This document shows, piece after piece, positions 9,798-23,280 of a DNA stretch of 64,000 nucleotides. Origin of the DNA: Tieghemiomyces parasiticus (Eukaryota > Kickxellomycota > Dimargaritomycetes > Dimargaritales > Dimargaritaceae); contig JANBPT010000151.1 of NCBI GenBank assembly GCA_027575765.1, positions 1-64,000 on the forward strand, given 5' to 3'. Both the position numbers and the translations under genes were made by a program. Position 1 is the first letter of the stretch, and every line of letters starts with the position of its first letter. The notes beneath the pieces were generated by a model. The model had not been told where the DNA came from and made no database searches. It was given only the letters and a program-made list of their open reading frames with translations.

Positions 9798-11859
9798 ATG
9801 GCCAACTCGCTAAGGTTCAGTGACACCGTGTTGGTCCTCCGGGCGGTTCGGGGCGTCCTGGGTGAAATGGTCCGGATCAACCTAAAACACAGTGCCACCC
9901 TCTACCGGTCGTCATCCCTCATTACGCCGCGCCCGGGACAGCCGTCGCCACCGCCACCCTCATCCCGGGATTTTGTCAACCAGGTCCCCGAGGCCGCCGC
10001 CTGGCCAACACCAAAGGTGGAGCCGCTCGCACCATGCCGCAAAACGTCGACCACTCCAAGGCAATCTGAACCAAGCCCGACAGTGGAGCCACAATTTGAG
10101 CCGGCTGCCGTAGAATCGGCCAGGGAGTCCTTGCTGCCGTCCAAGCCCCTGTCGGATCCTAGCTCGAACCCTATAGTCGCCGCGCCACTACCGTCGGTCG
10201 AATCATCACTCCAACCCACCACCGCCTGTTCGGCACGCGATCACACGGTGCCTTTGAACTCGTCAAGCCCTTCCCTAGCCAGTAACGATCAAGTCGAGAC
10301 AGTATCCAAGCCCCTAACGCGGGATCTACACGAGGCCCATATGCCGTCGTCCCGGGCTGGTCGGCTCTACCACTATGGCTGTAAGTTAACCTGGCCAACG
10401 CGGCCGGCGTCGATAGGCATAACTTCCAAGACTACCATTTACTCATCTCAACACCAACTGATGTCCTGCTTCACCCGCACCCTCCATGTATACAGCCCTG
10501 GCCGCCGGTTTGGGCTTTGGCGCTCTGGCCGAGAATGTCAAACGAGCCGTGGGACTCTCTGCGGGTCGGGGTTCCTCTTTTATCAACGAGGCCAACATGG
10601 AACGGCTGGTCAGCAAGATGTCGCAGATGCGCGGGGCGGCCCTAAAGCTGGGCCAGATGCTCAGCATCCAAGATAACCACGCTCTATCCAAGGACTTGGC
10701 CCAGGTTTTGCAACGCGTCCAGAACAGCGCCAACTACTTACCCAAGCGTCAAATGGAGCGGGTAATGGTCAATCAGCTCGGCACGGAGTGGCGTGTCCGA
10801 TTTACCGCCTTTGATGAGCGGCCATTCGCAGCGGCTTCCATCGGCCAGGTGCACGCTGGGCGGGTCCGGCTCGACGCCGAGGTTCTAGGGCTACAGCCGG
10901 CAGACCTCGTAGGTCTCCGCGCGCGGCCTGCGGCCTCGTCCGACGGCACGCTGGCGGTGGCCATCAAGGTGCAGTACCCCGGCGTAGCCGCGTCAATCGA
11001 TAACGACCTCAACAACCTCAAGGCACTATTGCTCATGGGCAACTTCCTACCCAAGGGACTCTACCTTGACAATACCATCCGCGTTGCGCAGAAGGAACTT
11101 AAATGGGAGACGAACTACGGCCGTGAGGCCGGCTGTCTGGCCCGGTTTGGCACCCTCCTGCGCGACGACCCGCGTTTTGTGGTTCCCACGGTGATTCCGG
11201 CGCTCTCAACGGACCAGGTGCTAACCACCGAAATGCTGCAGGGCATTACCATATCGCAAGTGGCCGAGCTTGACCAAGCCACGCGTAACTGGGTCGGTAC
11301 CCAAATCCTCGACCTCTGTCTCCGCGAACTTTTCGATTTCCAGTACATGCAGACCGACCCTAACTGGAGCAACTTTCTCTACGACCCAGCCACCCACCGG
11401 ATCGGCCTTCTGGATTTTGGTGCCAGCCGTGACTTTAGCGACCGGTTCATCGATCTCTACCTCCATCTCCTCCGCGCTGCCGTGCGCCAGGACCGTGACG
11501 CCGTCCGCCAGTTCTCGACTGACTTGGGCTTTCTCACAGGCTACGAGACCCAACAGATGACCGATATCCATGTGGATTCAGTCCTGGCCCTTGGAGAACC
11601 GTTTCAGGCCACAAACGATGTCGACCCGAACTACTCGTTCGGGACCCAAACCATGATCAAACGAGTCGAGGGCAATATCCCCTACATGCTGGAGCACCGG
11701 CTCACCCCGCCACCCGAGGAAACGTACAGCCTCCATCGGAAACTGTCCGGGGCATTCCTACTCTGTAACAAACTTAAGGCGCAGGTTCCCTGCGCCCAGC
11801 TCTTTGACGATATGACGGCGCGCTACGCGGAGCGCCGACGACGCGAGGCAGTTGCTTAA
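9798..11859 (+). CDS. COQ8: atypical kinase/ATPase Coq8 (ADCK3/UbiB family), 2 exons
   Basis: Coq8 is a mitochondrial UbiB-family atypical kinase, working mainly as an ATPase, that is needed to assemble the coenzyme Q biosynthetic complex. Exons are 9798-10380 and 10496-11859. The 115-base intron (GTAAGT...TACAG) joins YHYG to SLAAGLGFGALAE, the family's conserved segment. The product is 648 residues. Hallmarks are the UbiB-specific KLGQ (245-248), the Ala-rich AASIGQVH loop (307-314) in place of a glycine loop, AIKVQYPGV with the ATP-binding lysine, the catalytic DPNWSNFLYD, and DFG (501-503). The first 190 residues are a Pro/Ser-rich extension ahead of the conserved part. ATG 9798 is the first ATG in frame. 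COQ2 lies nearby on the same strand. Confidence 0.95.
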
Positions 11860-12404
11860 ATGATTTGGCTGTAGATGCTTATGATATTCTAATGAAGTAG
11901 ACCATTTTGGCATCCTATATACCAAATGAATCTACCGCACTCTATTCGATCGCAGTGACCGGATAGGTATCAAGGGCGGAGCGTGGCTGTCAAAAGGCGA
12001 ATGATCCATACGGACTATCCTCGAGGCCAGTCGGGCGTGAGTTACGCTTTGGCCCGGATTCACGTGACTTAGTTCTAACCGATGGGCTCTCTCCCCCCCC
12101 CCCCCCCCAAGTGACTGGGTATCGCGGGCCTGCCCCCCCCCCCCCGCCTTCCTCGCTCCCAATGGGTGGCACTGTCTAGAGAACTGGAATGGGCCGATCG
12201 ACGTTGTTGCCTCGGCACCAATTAGCATTTGGTTGATTCAGGGAGCGGCCCACGACCAGACCGATTGGCCTTCCTGGTATGACCGCCCCCCGATCGAGAT
12301 AGCCACATCAATTTTCGGGTTGCCATCGGCTGCTACTAATCCTTTTACGCTCAGCTCTATGGATCTCTAGCTCCCCCTCATTTATTCCGCTATTCATATC
12401 CGCC
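11860..12404. other. intergenic segment with two long C tracts
   Basis: It contains runs of 16 C (12093-12108) and 13 C (12133-12145) and no supported gene. The 3' part is the leader of the ribosomal protein gene. Confidence 0.6.
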
Positions 12405-13142
12405 ATGTTCAACCTCCTCCGACATGGTTTCGCACCCACCGCGCGGCTGGCGGCCCCCGTGCGGACCACCGTAGCCACCCACTTCACACCGACATCCACG
12501 GCCCCTCGTGTCGCCTTCTCGACCCTGCTCCGTAGTTTTATGACTCCGCGCCCGTCCCTGCTCCGCCCCACCGTTACTCCTCCTTCCGCCTCGTCGGTGC
12601 GTTTCAACTCGACTCTGCAGCCTCGCAAGGTCAAATACCGCAAGGCGCACAAGGGTCGTGTCCCGGTTCGTATCGGCGGGTCTCAGAAGGGCAATACGAT
12701 GGTGTATGGTGACTACGGTCTCCGGGTCAAACACGGGGTGCGCATGACTGGCCGCCAACTGTCGGCCATCCTCTTCGATCTCAAACGGCGCCTCAAACCC
12801 TTCAAGGGATTCAAGATTTGGCTCCGCGTCTTTCCCGATATTCCTGTCACCTCCAAGGGAAATGAGGTACGTATGGGTAAGGGAAAGGGTGATCTGTCGT
12901 ACTGGGCCTGTCGGGTACCCAAGGACAAGATCGTGCTGGAAATCAAGGGCCCTGGTATCCGCCCTGAGATCGCTAAGGAACTGCTCCGGGTTGCCATCTT
13001 TAAGATGCCCGTCAAGACCGTGATTGTCTACCGCGAAGAGGAGGAGAAGGTGCTCAAGAAGAAGTTGGAGGCCGCAGCGGCGGCTGCCGGCGACTCCGTG
13101 CCCCCCGTAGATGTATCCTCCGCCCCGACGCCGGTGGCTTAA
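12405..13142 (+). CDS. MRPL16: mitochondrial large-subunit ribosomal protein L16 (uL16m)
   Basis: uL16m sits near the peptidyl-transferase centre of the mitochondrial large subunit. The product has 245 residues. Residues 1-70 form a mitochondrial presequence rich in Arg, Ser and Thr without acids. The L16 domain follows, with KVKYRKAHKGR, the conserved IEAAR-equivalent region GRQLSAILFDLKRRL, KIWLRVFPDIPVTSK, the glycine loop VRMGKGKGDLSYWACRV, and LEIKGPGIRPEIAKELLRVAIFKMPVKT. A short Glu/Lys helix and an Ala-rich tail end the protein. The start is the first ATG (CCGCCATG), and no intron is needed. AATAAA at 13203-13208 may be the polyadenylation signal. Confidence 0.95.
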   Translation: MFNLLRHGFAPTARLAAPVRTTVATHFTPTSTAPRVAFSTLLRSFMTPRPSLLRPTVTPPSASSVRFNSTLQPRKVKYRKAHKGRVPVRIGGSQKGNTMVYGDYGLRVKHGVRMTGRQLSAILFDLKRRLKPFKGFKIWLRVFPDIPVTSKGNEVRMGKGKGDLSYWACRVPKDKIVLEIKGPGIRPEIAKELLRVAIFKMPVKTVIVYREEEEKVLKKKLEAAAAAAGDSVPPVDVSSAPTPVA

Positions 13143-13513
13143 ATGCTACCTTGCCCTATCGCGCAAGCATCTGGTAGTCAGCTTGCAGGACCTTTGTATG
13201 GCTAATAAATATCTAGTCAAAATTCTTTGCGAGAGGAGTCCTGAATTGCGAAAGCCGACGTACTGGTGGTCATGTAGATGAACTTCGTAACGTCCAATTT
13301 TAAGGTCAGACTGTTAAAAGCAACTGCCCTCCCCTACCACTCATTACGGAGTTCACCTTTTGCTACAAAGGGCAAGGCGGTCTGCTGCAGGCTCGTCAGT
13401 CATGGCACAGCAGCAGGTGCGCAGCCTCTCAATCACCCTACCAAGTCTACTTGTCATTCCCTATCCAGACTTATGTTACAGCCTTCTAATTTCGACCTCA
13501 ACCGCATCTCACC
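13143..13513. other. intergenic segment, MRPL16 to TBCC
   Basis: It carries the likely MRPL16 polyadenylation signal at 13203-13208 and the C/T-rich leader of the next gene. Nothing else is supported. Confidence 0.55.
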
Positions 13514-14704
13514 ATGCCAGACTTTCCGGATCCCCCATCTGGGGTAAGCTCGGCTCCTTCCTCCAGTGCGGCCTCAGCACAGTTCTGGACCGAATTCCAA
13601 GCCACCCGGGATGCCATTTCTGAAGAAATCGCCGCCGTCGACGCCATCCTGCCCGGTACAGCTACTCGTGACCGGCGGACGCAACTGCTCCCACGCAACC
13701 AGGCCCTGTTCTCGCGGGTCCTCGACCTCGAAGCCCAGGTCACCCAGGCCCTGGTACACCTCCCGCCCTACGACGAACGGCTGTACCGTAGCTGTCTCGA
13801 CCAGCTGAAGACCGCTCTCCGCAGGCAGAAGGATGCCCTCACACCGCGGTCTAAATTCTCCTTTCGTAGCCAGCCGGCGGCCTCCTCTACTACTTCGGAG
13901 CCCACTGCAACCTTAAATATCCCAAATGTGAAGCCCCATGTACCATCTGTATCGGACCTGATGGCTAGATCATCACCCTCAGACGGCAAGGCTATGGATG
14001 ATGTCCACACACTGGTCATCGCCGACCTATGTCGTCAACATTATCGACTACCCTTCAGCCGCGGGTATGCGGCTAGCACCGATGCGACCCTGCCGACGAG
14101 CCTCCGGGTCAATCACTGTCGAGACGCGGTGCTCGATTTCACCAGTTCACGGGGGCGACTAGCATCGGTGTTTCTGAGGAACCTACAGCGTTGCATCGTG
14201 GTGTTGGGTCCGCTAGCCGGTTCGGTGTATGTGGATGACTGTGTTGAGTGCACGGTTGTGGTGGCCTGCCGACAACTCCGGGTCCACACATCGCGGGCGC
14301 TCACGTTCGTCCTACATACTACGTCAGACCCTATTATCGAGGACTGTACAGGCATTCGCGTCGCGCCATACCCAACGCTTGACCCTACCAACGTTGATCA
14401 TGCAGGCGGCGACCATATCGAAGTGGACGCCTGGCGTCAGGCCAACCTCATCAGCACCGTGAATCGTTACGACCAGGTCGATGACTTTAAGTGGCTTAGG
14501 CGACAGCGGTCTCCCAACTGGTCGGTACTGGTACCCGGGGATGAATTAGCCATTGTCCTCGGTGGTTATCGCCGGGCGCGGCAAGCACCTGTTCACCAAT
14601 TTAACTCTGGGGGGGCCACTACGGTGCCCCTCGATTGGAACCCTGTAAAGTTCCTTCTGGATGTTCACTCGAATGTAGGTTTGGAAAGTCTGGGCCATAA
14701 TTAG
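13514..14704 (+). CDS. TBCC: tubulin-folding cofactor C (TBCC domain)
   Basis: Cofactor C (Cin2 in yeast) acts in the cytosol on the beta-tubulin/cofactor complex, stimulating GTP hydrolysis so that native tubulin dimers are released. The product has 396 residues. The N-terminal helical domain (about 22-115) resembles the TBCC spectrin-like region. A Ser/Thr-rich linker follows. The C-terminal beta-helix (about 210-350) shows FLRNLQRCIVVLGPLAGSVY, CRQLRVH with the GAP-type Arg at 256, and DPIIEDCTGIRVAPYP. The final DQVDDFKWLRRQRSPNWSVL also matches the family. ATG 13514 is in CACCATG context; no intron is needed. Confidence 0.93.
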   Translation: MPDFPDPPSGVSSAPSSSAASAQFWTEFQATRDAISEEIAAVDAILPGTATRDRRTQLLPRNQALFSRVLDLEAQVTQALVHLPPYDERLYRSCLDQLKTALRRQKDALTPRSKFSFRSQPAASSTTSEPTATLNIPNVKPHVPSVSDLMARSSPSDGKAMDDVHTLVIADLCRQHYRLPFSRGYAASTDATLPTSLRVNHCRDAVLDFTSSRGRLASVFLRNLQRCIVVLGPLAGSVYVDDCVECTVVVACRQLRVHTSRALTFVLHTTSDPIIEDCTGIRVAPYPTLDPTNVDHAGGDHIEVDAWRQANLISTVNRYDQVDDFKWLRRQRSPNWSVLVPGDELAIVLGGYRRARQAPVHQFNSGGATTVPLDWNPVKFLLDVHSNVGLESLGHN

Positions 14705-17700
14705 TGGTACTAATGACCAACAAATGTAGGTTACTATCAACCCTCTTGGCTCGGGTTGACTTGACCAAGGACGATCCGTTATCCCTAGTAAAGCGAATCA
14801 GGAATTGGAAATAATACTAGCCCAGTTATCAGAGTTTAATAAAACTAGGCCCAGATCTGGGAGTATCCTCTAGAGTTCTAAAGGCAGATGGACATAGGAG
14901 AGTATCTTGCACTTTTTTTTCCATGAGTGCCAGGGAACGCCTATATCTTGCCAGTTTCTCGGCGTTATAGCAGGTCAAAATGATCTGGCCGGGATCTATT
15001 GTTTGCCACAGCCATTCCCACCGTGGTGGTCCAAGTACCTTTGGCCACCAAGGACTCCCAGCCCCGAACCTTGTCAAGGCATAATATCATGTAGAAGTCT
15101 AATTAGAGTGTTGATAGGTAAACACCATATTCTGCTCTGATTAACTTGTCTTACTGTGATTGCATCGTGTGGTCGATTGAAATGCCTTCCAAAGTTCATC
15201 TCATTGAAGCATTGATCGATTCTGCACCCCTGCCTCCGCACACCCCGTGTCATACCTTGATTTTGATTAATGATGGCCTACCTATTTGGTAGTCTGCATT
15301 ATCCAGATTTCACGCTGTTATCCATATCTATTATTTCCCCTTTCTTTACCTACCTTCCATCTATCTTTTTCGATATGCGTTCAATCTTCCTAATCTTTGA
15401 ATGCGCCTCCACCCCAGGCGCCGCCGCCTCCTATCCTTCTAGGACCTTCTCTTTTCTCTACCCTTGCTCTGGCGGCTACCTAGCTGCCCTTCTATTCATG
15501 CCGGCGTCCGGTCCCGCCGCGGCCTGTCGTCCTGGATTCCCCTAGTCCAGGCTGGCTAGTCACTTGATTGATGCTGGCCATCATCCAAGTATAAAAGACC
15601 TAACGGTCGCCATACAATAAACGATAGTTATTATCCAACTTTACAATCCCTAACCCCATTTGAAGCTTTAAAAGCTTGTTGGTACTTCGTACGATTAACA
15701 CCTAACACACTTACTATTGCCATCTTATAACACAGTCCGTAACAAGGTTGATAGTCTAGTTGCATACAGCGACTCTTTGCCCCCTACCAGCGCTCTTCTC
15801 CTATACCAAAACCAACGGAGCCAGAGCAATCCCTTATCAAATTCTCATACAACATACTATCAGCTCCACAGAGATTAGACCAACACTGGCCCCAGCCAAA
15901 GATGGTGTAGTCTATAAGCAAAAGATAAAAAAGCTGCGGCACCGACTATTCCCAAGTGGTCACCCACCTTAGTACTAAATCGGCTGAAAGATGCTTAACT
16001 GCGCAGATCTAACGGGATGCGGTGCTTACAACTTCATATGGCCGCAACTGTTGGTATATGTGAGGAAATAGAAAATTGATATTGTATATAAGCTAAATAA
16101 TGGACCCTGATTGGTCCATTTCTTGTGGCAATCATCCACCTACCTCCATTATCATTGACCCTTTGACTACTCACAAGATTTATAACCTACTGCAAGACAG
16201 ACTGACTTGTAGATGATGTCTTAAGCACACCTATGTCCCTAGCTTTAGAGGGGTCATTACCAGCTTTGCCTCTATAATGCTTATATGGGATCACTTCCCT
16301 AACTTTCAATAGGACATAGTGTAAGGTGTGTTAGGGGAGTTTGGAAGAGACCTTGTACTGATATTAGGCCCAAGTCTAATACCAAAACCAAAAGGCTATT
16401 CTACTATCACAGAATTTCTGGTTCTGAAATAGTAGACTTGGACTTTACCCTGGGATAATCTAATGTGGTGGTTCCCAGTCACCACAATGGGAACAATGTC
16501 ATTATTTCTGGGCTTGGAAAATAGATAGAAATACAGTAAAAGGAATAATGAAAATATTGTAATACTGGCATATAGATAATTACATGGCTATAACTATCAT
16601 TACTATGCTATTATCCAAAAATAGATAAAGTGATAACCCTTTCCATTGTGATAATGATCTCATTTCTCAATAATTACAATGATCCTGCTCTGTTGGTAAA
16701 TGTGAGATCCGTCAATGAGGATAAGGAGGTTAGTGGCTCAAAAGTAAAGCAAGGGGTTTATTGGTCAAAAAAAATTCAAGGCCACCCGGAGGTGGTGATT
16801 GCTATGCTGTCAAATAATGCGAAATGACAACTCAGAGGTTCATATAGCAAGTTTGGACTGTGAGGAGCCATGGCTTTAGAGGGCTCTGAGAGGGCAGAAG
16901 TTTCGTATATCTGTGTGCTATTAGTGTGAATTTTCCGGGAACTGCATGGAAGAACCATGCAAATTGAGCAGTTGGTTACAGGGTGATGTGCTGGCGTCAG
17001 AGATATTTAGGTCAGTGTAGGCAGGTGTTAGCCTTAGCGTGGTTTATAGGCACCACACTTAGATGCGGACGAGCTTCATTGAGTCCTTGGTCAGTATATT
17101 TATCGGGACTATCTATATGAGACAAGGATCATAACTTGGCCGTAAAGCAATGCATCTCAGTACTAGATAATTTTGATAGTTGTTGATGGGCCATTGCCTT
17201 GCGACAATCATTTTCACTCCTCCAAACTTTGGCCTTATCCTGACCAAAATTAACTATCTGCCCTGCCATGTTGATACCCACGCTTTACAGCTAACAGACT
17301 TAACGGTTAGATAGGATTTCGTTTATAGCCAGAGGTCCCCCGGCCCTCTCTAGGTTATCCCTCCGTTTTGACCTCAACGTGGCCAGTTGACGTCTAGCTA
17401 TTTATGGATAATGCATCAATTAAGGGTGAAAAAGAAAGACTGATTGAACTTGATTATCTCCTTAAAAAATAAAGTTATATTCCCTAATTTACGGTAGCCA
17501 ACTGACTTGTAAGAAACCTTTCCTCTGACGAGGCTGAGCAGGACCGTGTAGTCGATGCTACGAGCAATGAGACAGGCTCAGGGCGGTCGGTCGCCGTTTT
17601 TCTGGGGCATTCTTCTAGCAGGACCTGGCTCTCATCTCTGATTAGCTCCTCGGTGCAGCCCTACCGGTGGTCCAACCAGAGGCCAGCTTTAAGGGGTCAT

Positions 17701-20700
17701 GTCCCGTATGGGTGTGGATCATTCATACGCAAATTGTGATACAGAGGGGGGGGGGCGCCTGAGTCTAGTTTAACAGCCTGTTTAGGGAATGGGTGACCTT
17801 GACCTTGCAGTCGTTAGAAGACAAATATGCACTGAAGGTGCACACGTCGTGCTTGTTACTAAGCGGTTATAATGATGAAGTAAATGGATACGCTGCGCTG
17901 TAAGGTCTTGTCCTATTTAATATCTATCACATTCTCCATTATCCAAGTAGTTCCTTCAACTTAAGACAACAACATAGATGCCACCGTACGAGGGGAGAGA
18001 TGTGATTTATAACATAACAACGTATGGGTAATGACTTCCTAGGGTTGCAGGTGCAGGATACATGGCGAGTGTGGCAGACCGAAATTCGGCATTTTTTTTA
18101 AAAAAAAAAGGAAAGGTCTAGGAAGAACAGAAGCTTCTGTGAAACCAATACGTCCTGCGCTCCGCATTGGAGGATTGGATTCGAGATCAACGGTGACCTT
18201 TCACCCGCTAGGGGAACGAGTCAGCATTGGCCAGCTGTGATAACTGGTCGTCGATTTTCGGAGCAGAGATTTCAATTCTGGTATCAATTGCGAGATTGGC
18301 GTCTAGAAACTCACACCCGTTTAGACGACTATTTGTAGCCACTCAAGACTTGCTGTTCTCTGTAGCGGAGAGGGATATAGCTCGGGAGTGAAGGATAAAA
18401 CCGGGGTACCTTGGCCTGAATGATCGACCGGGACCCCATTTTTATTTCGTCTTTCGCACACTATCACCTGACGGTTGCTTTGCTTATCGCTTAAACATCT
18501 GTATCTTTGGCAAGGTGGCCTGCTTTTTTTTGAGTATGATTTAGGCTGGCGTTGCGCTACTCTTGCCCCGAAGCAAGTATAGTTGGCAAGAAACTGAATG
18601 ATCTAAATCTAAAATAAAAAATTACATGGGGAAGGTAATGGGTATGTATCACATGGATTAGATAAAGTCAGATAAGCGAGAGTCCGAAGGGGAGGGTGGG
18701 TTGGAAAGCCTTCAAAAATCAGAGGTGCCAATGGAGGCGAGGGGTAAGCGATAGGCACCCCCGGTTTTGGACGGGTAAGCGGCCTCTTATTCGTTATCAG
18801 CGGCTGGATGCTGTGACTCATAAAACAGCAGAGAGAGGCGGATAACTTCGTTACTTTTTTTTGGTTTCCGCTACTGGAGGGGGGGGGAGTGGTGGGGAGG
18901 GGCCAGCCGGCGGCTATCAGGAGGAGGAAAGTGGAATAGCGTTTAATGAAACGAATTGCGGTAATTCCCTAACAACCCCACGGGCGTGTGCCGCGCTGTA
19001 TGTCGCTCCATACGGCCCAGATCACTGTTGTGAGGACTTAATGGATTCTGGGTGAGCAAGTAGTGAAGAAGGGTTATTGTTGTTTTCAACCGTGGCAGAT
19101 TGTGGGTGCGCGCTTCCACTTGATTCCGTTCTATATTTTTGATGTAAGCCTAATCGAACACCTTGGACCTTTATTTACTTATTCTGGAAATAACTGCTAG
19201 CGAGGTGAACGGACCACTTAGGATTGACCGGTTAATCATATACAGACTAAGATGCCGCATTGCATCGGCTGTTAGGTTTCCTTCGCATCACCCGTCACCT
19301 GCTGGATCAGCAGGCCGTGATGGGGGGGGGTGTTCATTTTCAGTATTTTGGAAGTTTCCACCCTCGGCTCTAATCTTACCCCTACCTCGCCCACATACTT
19401 CCAAGTCCACGTATACTAATGAGGTCAGAATACAATAATTAAGCGATATGCAAGAGACGATGTTGACCATTGCAAGCCACTGTGACTCGACGCCCATTCC
19501 AAGCAAGTCGCTGGATAGTGAACGGCAATTGCCTGGCTCTAGCCATACCAACGCCTCACCTTGTTGCTGTTCCTCCTTCTCATGCTCCCCTCCTAGTTAC
19601 AGCCCTTTTCTTCGGTCATTTTCCTTTTTAATCAATCACTACGGCCGTGCGTTTAGTTCTAATACCGTTCAACGCGAAGTCTACCTTTTAGGATTGTACT
19701 CACACGCAAGTGACTTTCATCTACGTACATATTTAATCTAACCTACATACGATGTTGGCGAGTGGCAAGCGGTGGAAGGTAGAGAATAATTAAATAACAT
19801 TATGAATGTACGAATACTACGTCACATATTGGGGGGCGGTGGGTGGCGACTAGGAGCCATGCCTTCGAGTCTCTGTCAAACTAATCGTGGCGGTACGCTC
19901 CACCGCTCGTCCTTACTTGTGCATAATCAGTATCTGGCTTGAGCTCTGACACTGTTTCCTCTACCTCACCGGAGTATTCCTATTACTAGGCAAACGCCGA
20001 CAGTTGCCGCATGGCGTCGACTTCAGCCCCCTAAGTGAATAACTGCAGCGCAGCTTTACAGTAAAGTGAGGTGATTAGGCGGTTACACAGAGGTCTATTC
20101 ATCACTCGTCATTCGAGACTTGGCGATTACCTCAGTGAATCAGGATACCACATACAGAGAAGGGGTTGGTGTCCTACATAATTACCGAGGCCCCAGCCGT
20201 CTATAGTAGTGCGGGAGTGATTGCGACGGGCTCTTTAGGGCTGCCCCCCCCCGCTTCCTAATGGAGAGACTCCCGTTTTGAGGCGGATATCAGAGTCGCA
20301 GGGACAGATGGTATGAAAGGAAGGGCTAGGAAGGACGGTTTAGAAGTATACCGTTGCCAACGCATTACCTTGGACGGTAGCCGCTGAGGAGATATATTTA
20401 CAAAGGCGGCAGGTTGAAAAGGGCAACCCGATCAGTCCGCCACTATTCGGAGCATTGGGCAAGGCTACCTACCAAACCCCACGTGAAGTGAGTAACCCAA
20501 TACAGGCCATACGAGTCGACCAGGACCCCTGATTCCCCCCCCCGTTTAAATTGCTGACCGCGGCCTAGCTGTAGCTCCCTCTTATTCTTGACGTTGTCAC
20601 GCCATGGCCACTAACCCCCTCCCCATGGGTTCGTGGAAAAGTTTTATCCACTACTGATCGACGTAAGAGGGGATACGAAGGAGGCACGCTGACCCAACAG

Positions 20701-23280
20701 ATCACTCTTGAACCTGGATAACGTCCCCTCACTGACCAACCACGAGAGTATGGCCGAGCCAGTTAAGATTCGAAATGTATCCAAACTGGGTAGCCTGTAT
20801 CGATGTGCCGTAAACATGCATCGTGGCTGAAACATAGTGATTTTGATGCAGGCATACCAGGCTCTCAGAGTTCGTAAAGACGAACCAATCTCGGTCAATA
20901 GCTGCTACTAATCATCGCCACGTTAACCTCGTATTACCTCTTTAGTAAACGGTCAAGGAGGAGAGTTTAAATTAAATGGTATGAGCAATGACATAACTTC
21001 TAGAGCGGTCTGCTATTTAGTTCTCGTCCCTAAGGGGCAGAGTCTAGCAAGTGACAGGCCAGGCTGTCTAGCAGGTGGAGGAGAGCTTGAATCGGTGTTG
21101 TGACTCGTGTGCTGGACACACTCTATCAGCCCTCACACAATGTCGGGAAGGGACGAGTATTGTAAATGAAAAGAGGGATTCGTGACGGTAGGTATGTCGA
21201 AGACTAATACCAATCCTTTTGACATGTCTAGCAGCCCGCAAACTCCCCGTGAAAGGTAATCTAGCCATCGTGAAGCATGCTGCGTAGGCTTACAGATCAT
21301 CGGGATTACGTTCGGATGTGTCTGGATATATTGTTCATCGGACATTATCATTTAAAGTCTACATGGTTCCCCTTACTTTCAGTCCACGCCCTTACAATTT
21401 CACCTCCCTTGGGTAACTGACATCCTCTTCCGTCTCAACCTTCCCCCTACTCGGAGCTGTCATCCTGGCCATCGTCATCTTTTCTCCGTATACTGTGATT
21501 ATGCCGAGCAGACCTCCGGGGGAGGTATTCCTCTCTTAATTATGGATATATGTAACAACATTGCTACTTCGGTAAACCGGGCATGTCTACAGGAGTGGCC
21601 GCTAGAATTGCCGGGTAAACCCTTACGGCGGCCAAGGGGCCTAAAGTTATGCCATGGTAGTAACTTGATTGATGTCATTTAAATAACCTGAGAGTAGTAA
21701 GAAAGACTCCGATTCTGGTAGACTGAATGATTCCCGTAGCGAGCTAATCCCTCTAGCTTGCCCCTGCTGGGTCCTGGGCCCTCACAATTACTCCCATTTA
21801 TTATCTCGGCTCGACCTTATCCTAAGGAACGAGATGGCGGGAGGAAATGAACGGTGTCTACATTGGGTTTTGCTCTCGCGCACCGAGGTCAGCCGGCACG
21901 ACTTTGTAGACTGGTATACCCCTTGTCACTCCCCCTGATAGTCAGATTTTCCCCTATAGTTGACACGATATTTACTGACCAAGGCCGCACCATCACAGGC
22001 ATGGTCCGTTTTTTATCAGCTGTATTGACGGTCTCCCGGCCATTACCGGTTGCATAGCACTGCATGACCAACCCCCCAGTTGACCATAGCGTAATCCCTT
22101 GCCCTACCTATGACCTCGTTGTGTCGATTGTGGGGTGAAATGGAGGTAATCCGTGACGAGACAGGGTGAAAAATCTAGCGCCGGACAACTTGAAAGCGTG
22201 GAAAAGGGTTAGGTAGCACCCGTGATGAGGAGTGAGAGCGTGGCGATACATACCAGCCTCCTCCCCCACGCTCTAAAGCCGCTTTGGGTAGATTCATCGT
22301 TAGTAGCCTAGCAAGTTTCTGCAGTACACCTGGAAGTGCTTAAGCTTGGACCACTGCTGGCCTAATAGCACCATGCACCTCCCAGACGGCCGGTCGTGAA
22401 GAGTTCCAGCCCGTACGTGGGGGAACCAGTATTTGATGTCATGCTCCGAGATCCATGGCAAGAGGTCGGAAACAGAACTTCCGAAGTGGGATAGCCTGCA
22501 GAGACGCGGATGGAAAAAAAAAAAGGCAGGGCAGGGACGACGGAACCTGCACGTCGGCTTGACTTCGGTGGACGGCGGTATGGTGAAGGAGGAGCACGGA
22601 GCTTCCCCCTCCTGGCCATAGAGAAAAAAGAATGTTTCCATCGTGATTGGGGGAGGGAGCTCGGCGTACTAGTATGGTGGGGTTCCCCCGAATTCCTCCG
22701 CATTCCTAATGGGGAAATAGGGAGGGGCGGCAGCCCGATCCATCGGCCACCTCGGTTGTCCAGCTGGGCTGTAGCGGCATCCACCTCTCCTCCCCCACAT
22801 GGACATGCTGGTCAGCCTGACGCCTAGGCTTACTGACTGCCCGGTTTTATGTTGGGCAGCAGGGGTAGTTGCTGATACTGTAGTCCTGACGAGAAAGGCG
22901 GCGAATGTCCCCACGATTGGCCTGACGTTACCATTTTTCCCCCAGCTTGCACAGCGAGGCTGTGGCCGACCAATCCGGCCGCCGGCGCAAGCCAACCCTC
23001 CGACGAGCAACTTAGGCGGGGTAATGGCCACTGGGCCCTTGGCATAGCCATCCAATGGGATGGCACGGATTCGATTTTTTTCGAGGGTCGGTTTACTAAG
23101 CTAAGATAGGTGGCCCGCCTGCCTGGTTTTATCGCGACCGGGGAGCCCACCGGTTGGCTGCAGTAAGGACGATGCATTGCCAGCTGAACCCCCATGACCG
23201 CACTCCGGAGCCGGTGGAACGACTTGGGTTTGAGACACCCGCCAATTAGGCAGAGGACCTGCAGGCTTCTATAATCAAAC
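14705..23280. other. gene-poor region
   Basis: I found no protein family, paired splice signals or RNA gene in these 8.6 kb. Composition varies: 16-17 kb is AT-rich and 22.3-23.3 kb is GC-rich. Runs of seven or more G or C are frequent (17749, 18880, 19321, 20244, 20536). Frames of up to 150 codons exist in the GC-rich part, but they lack domains and overlap each other on both strands. Confidence 0.5.
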
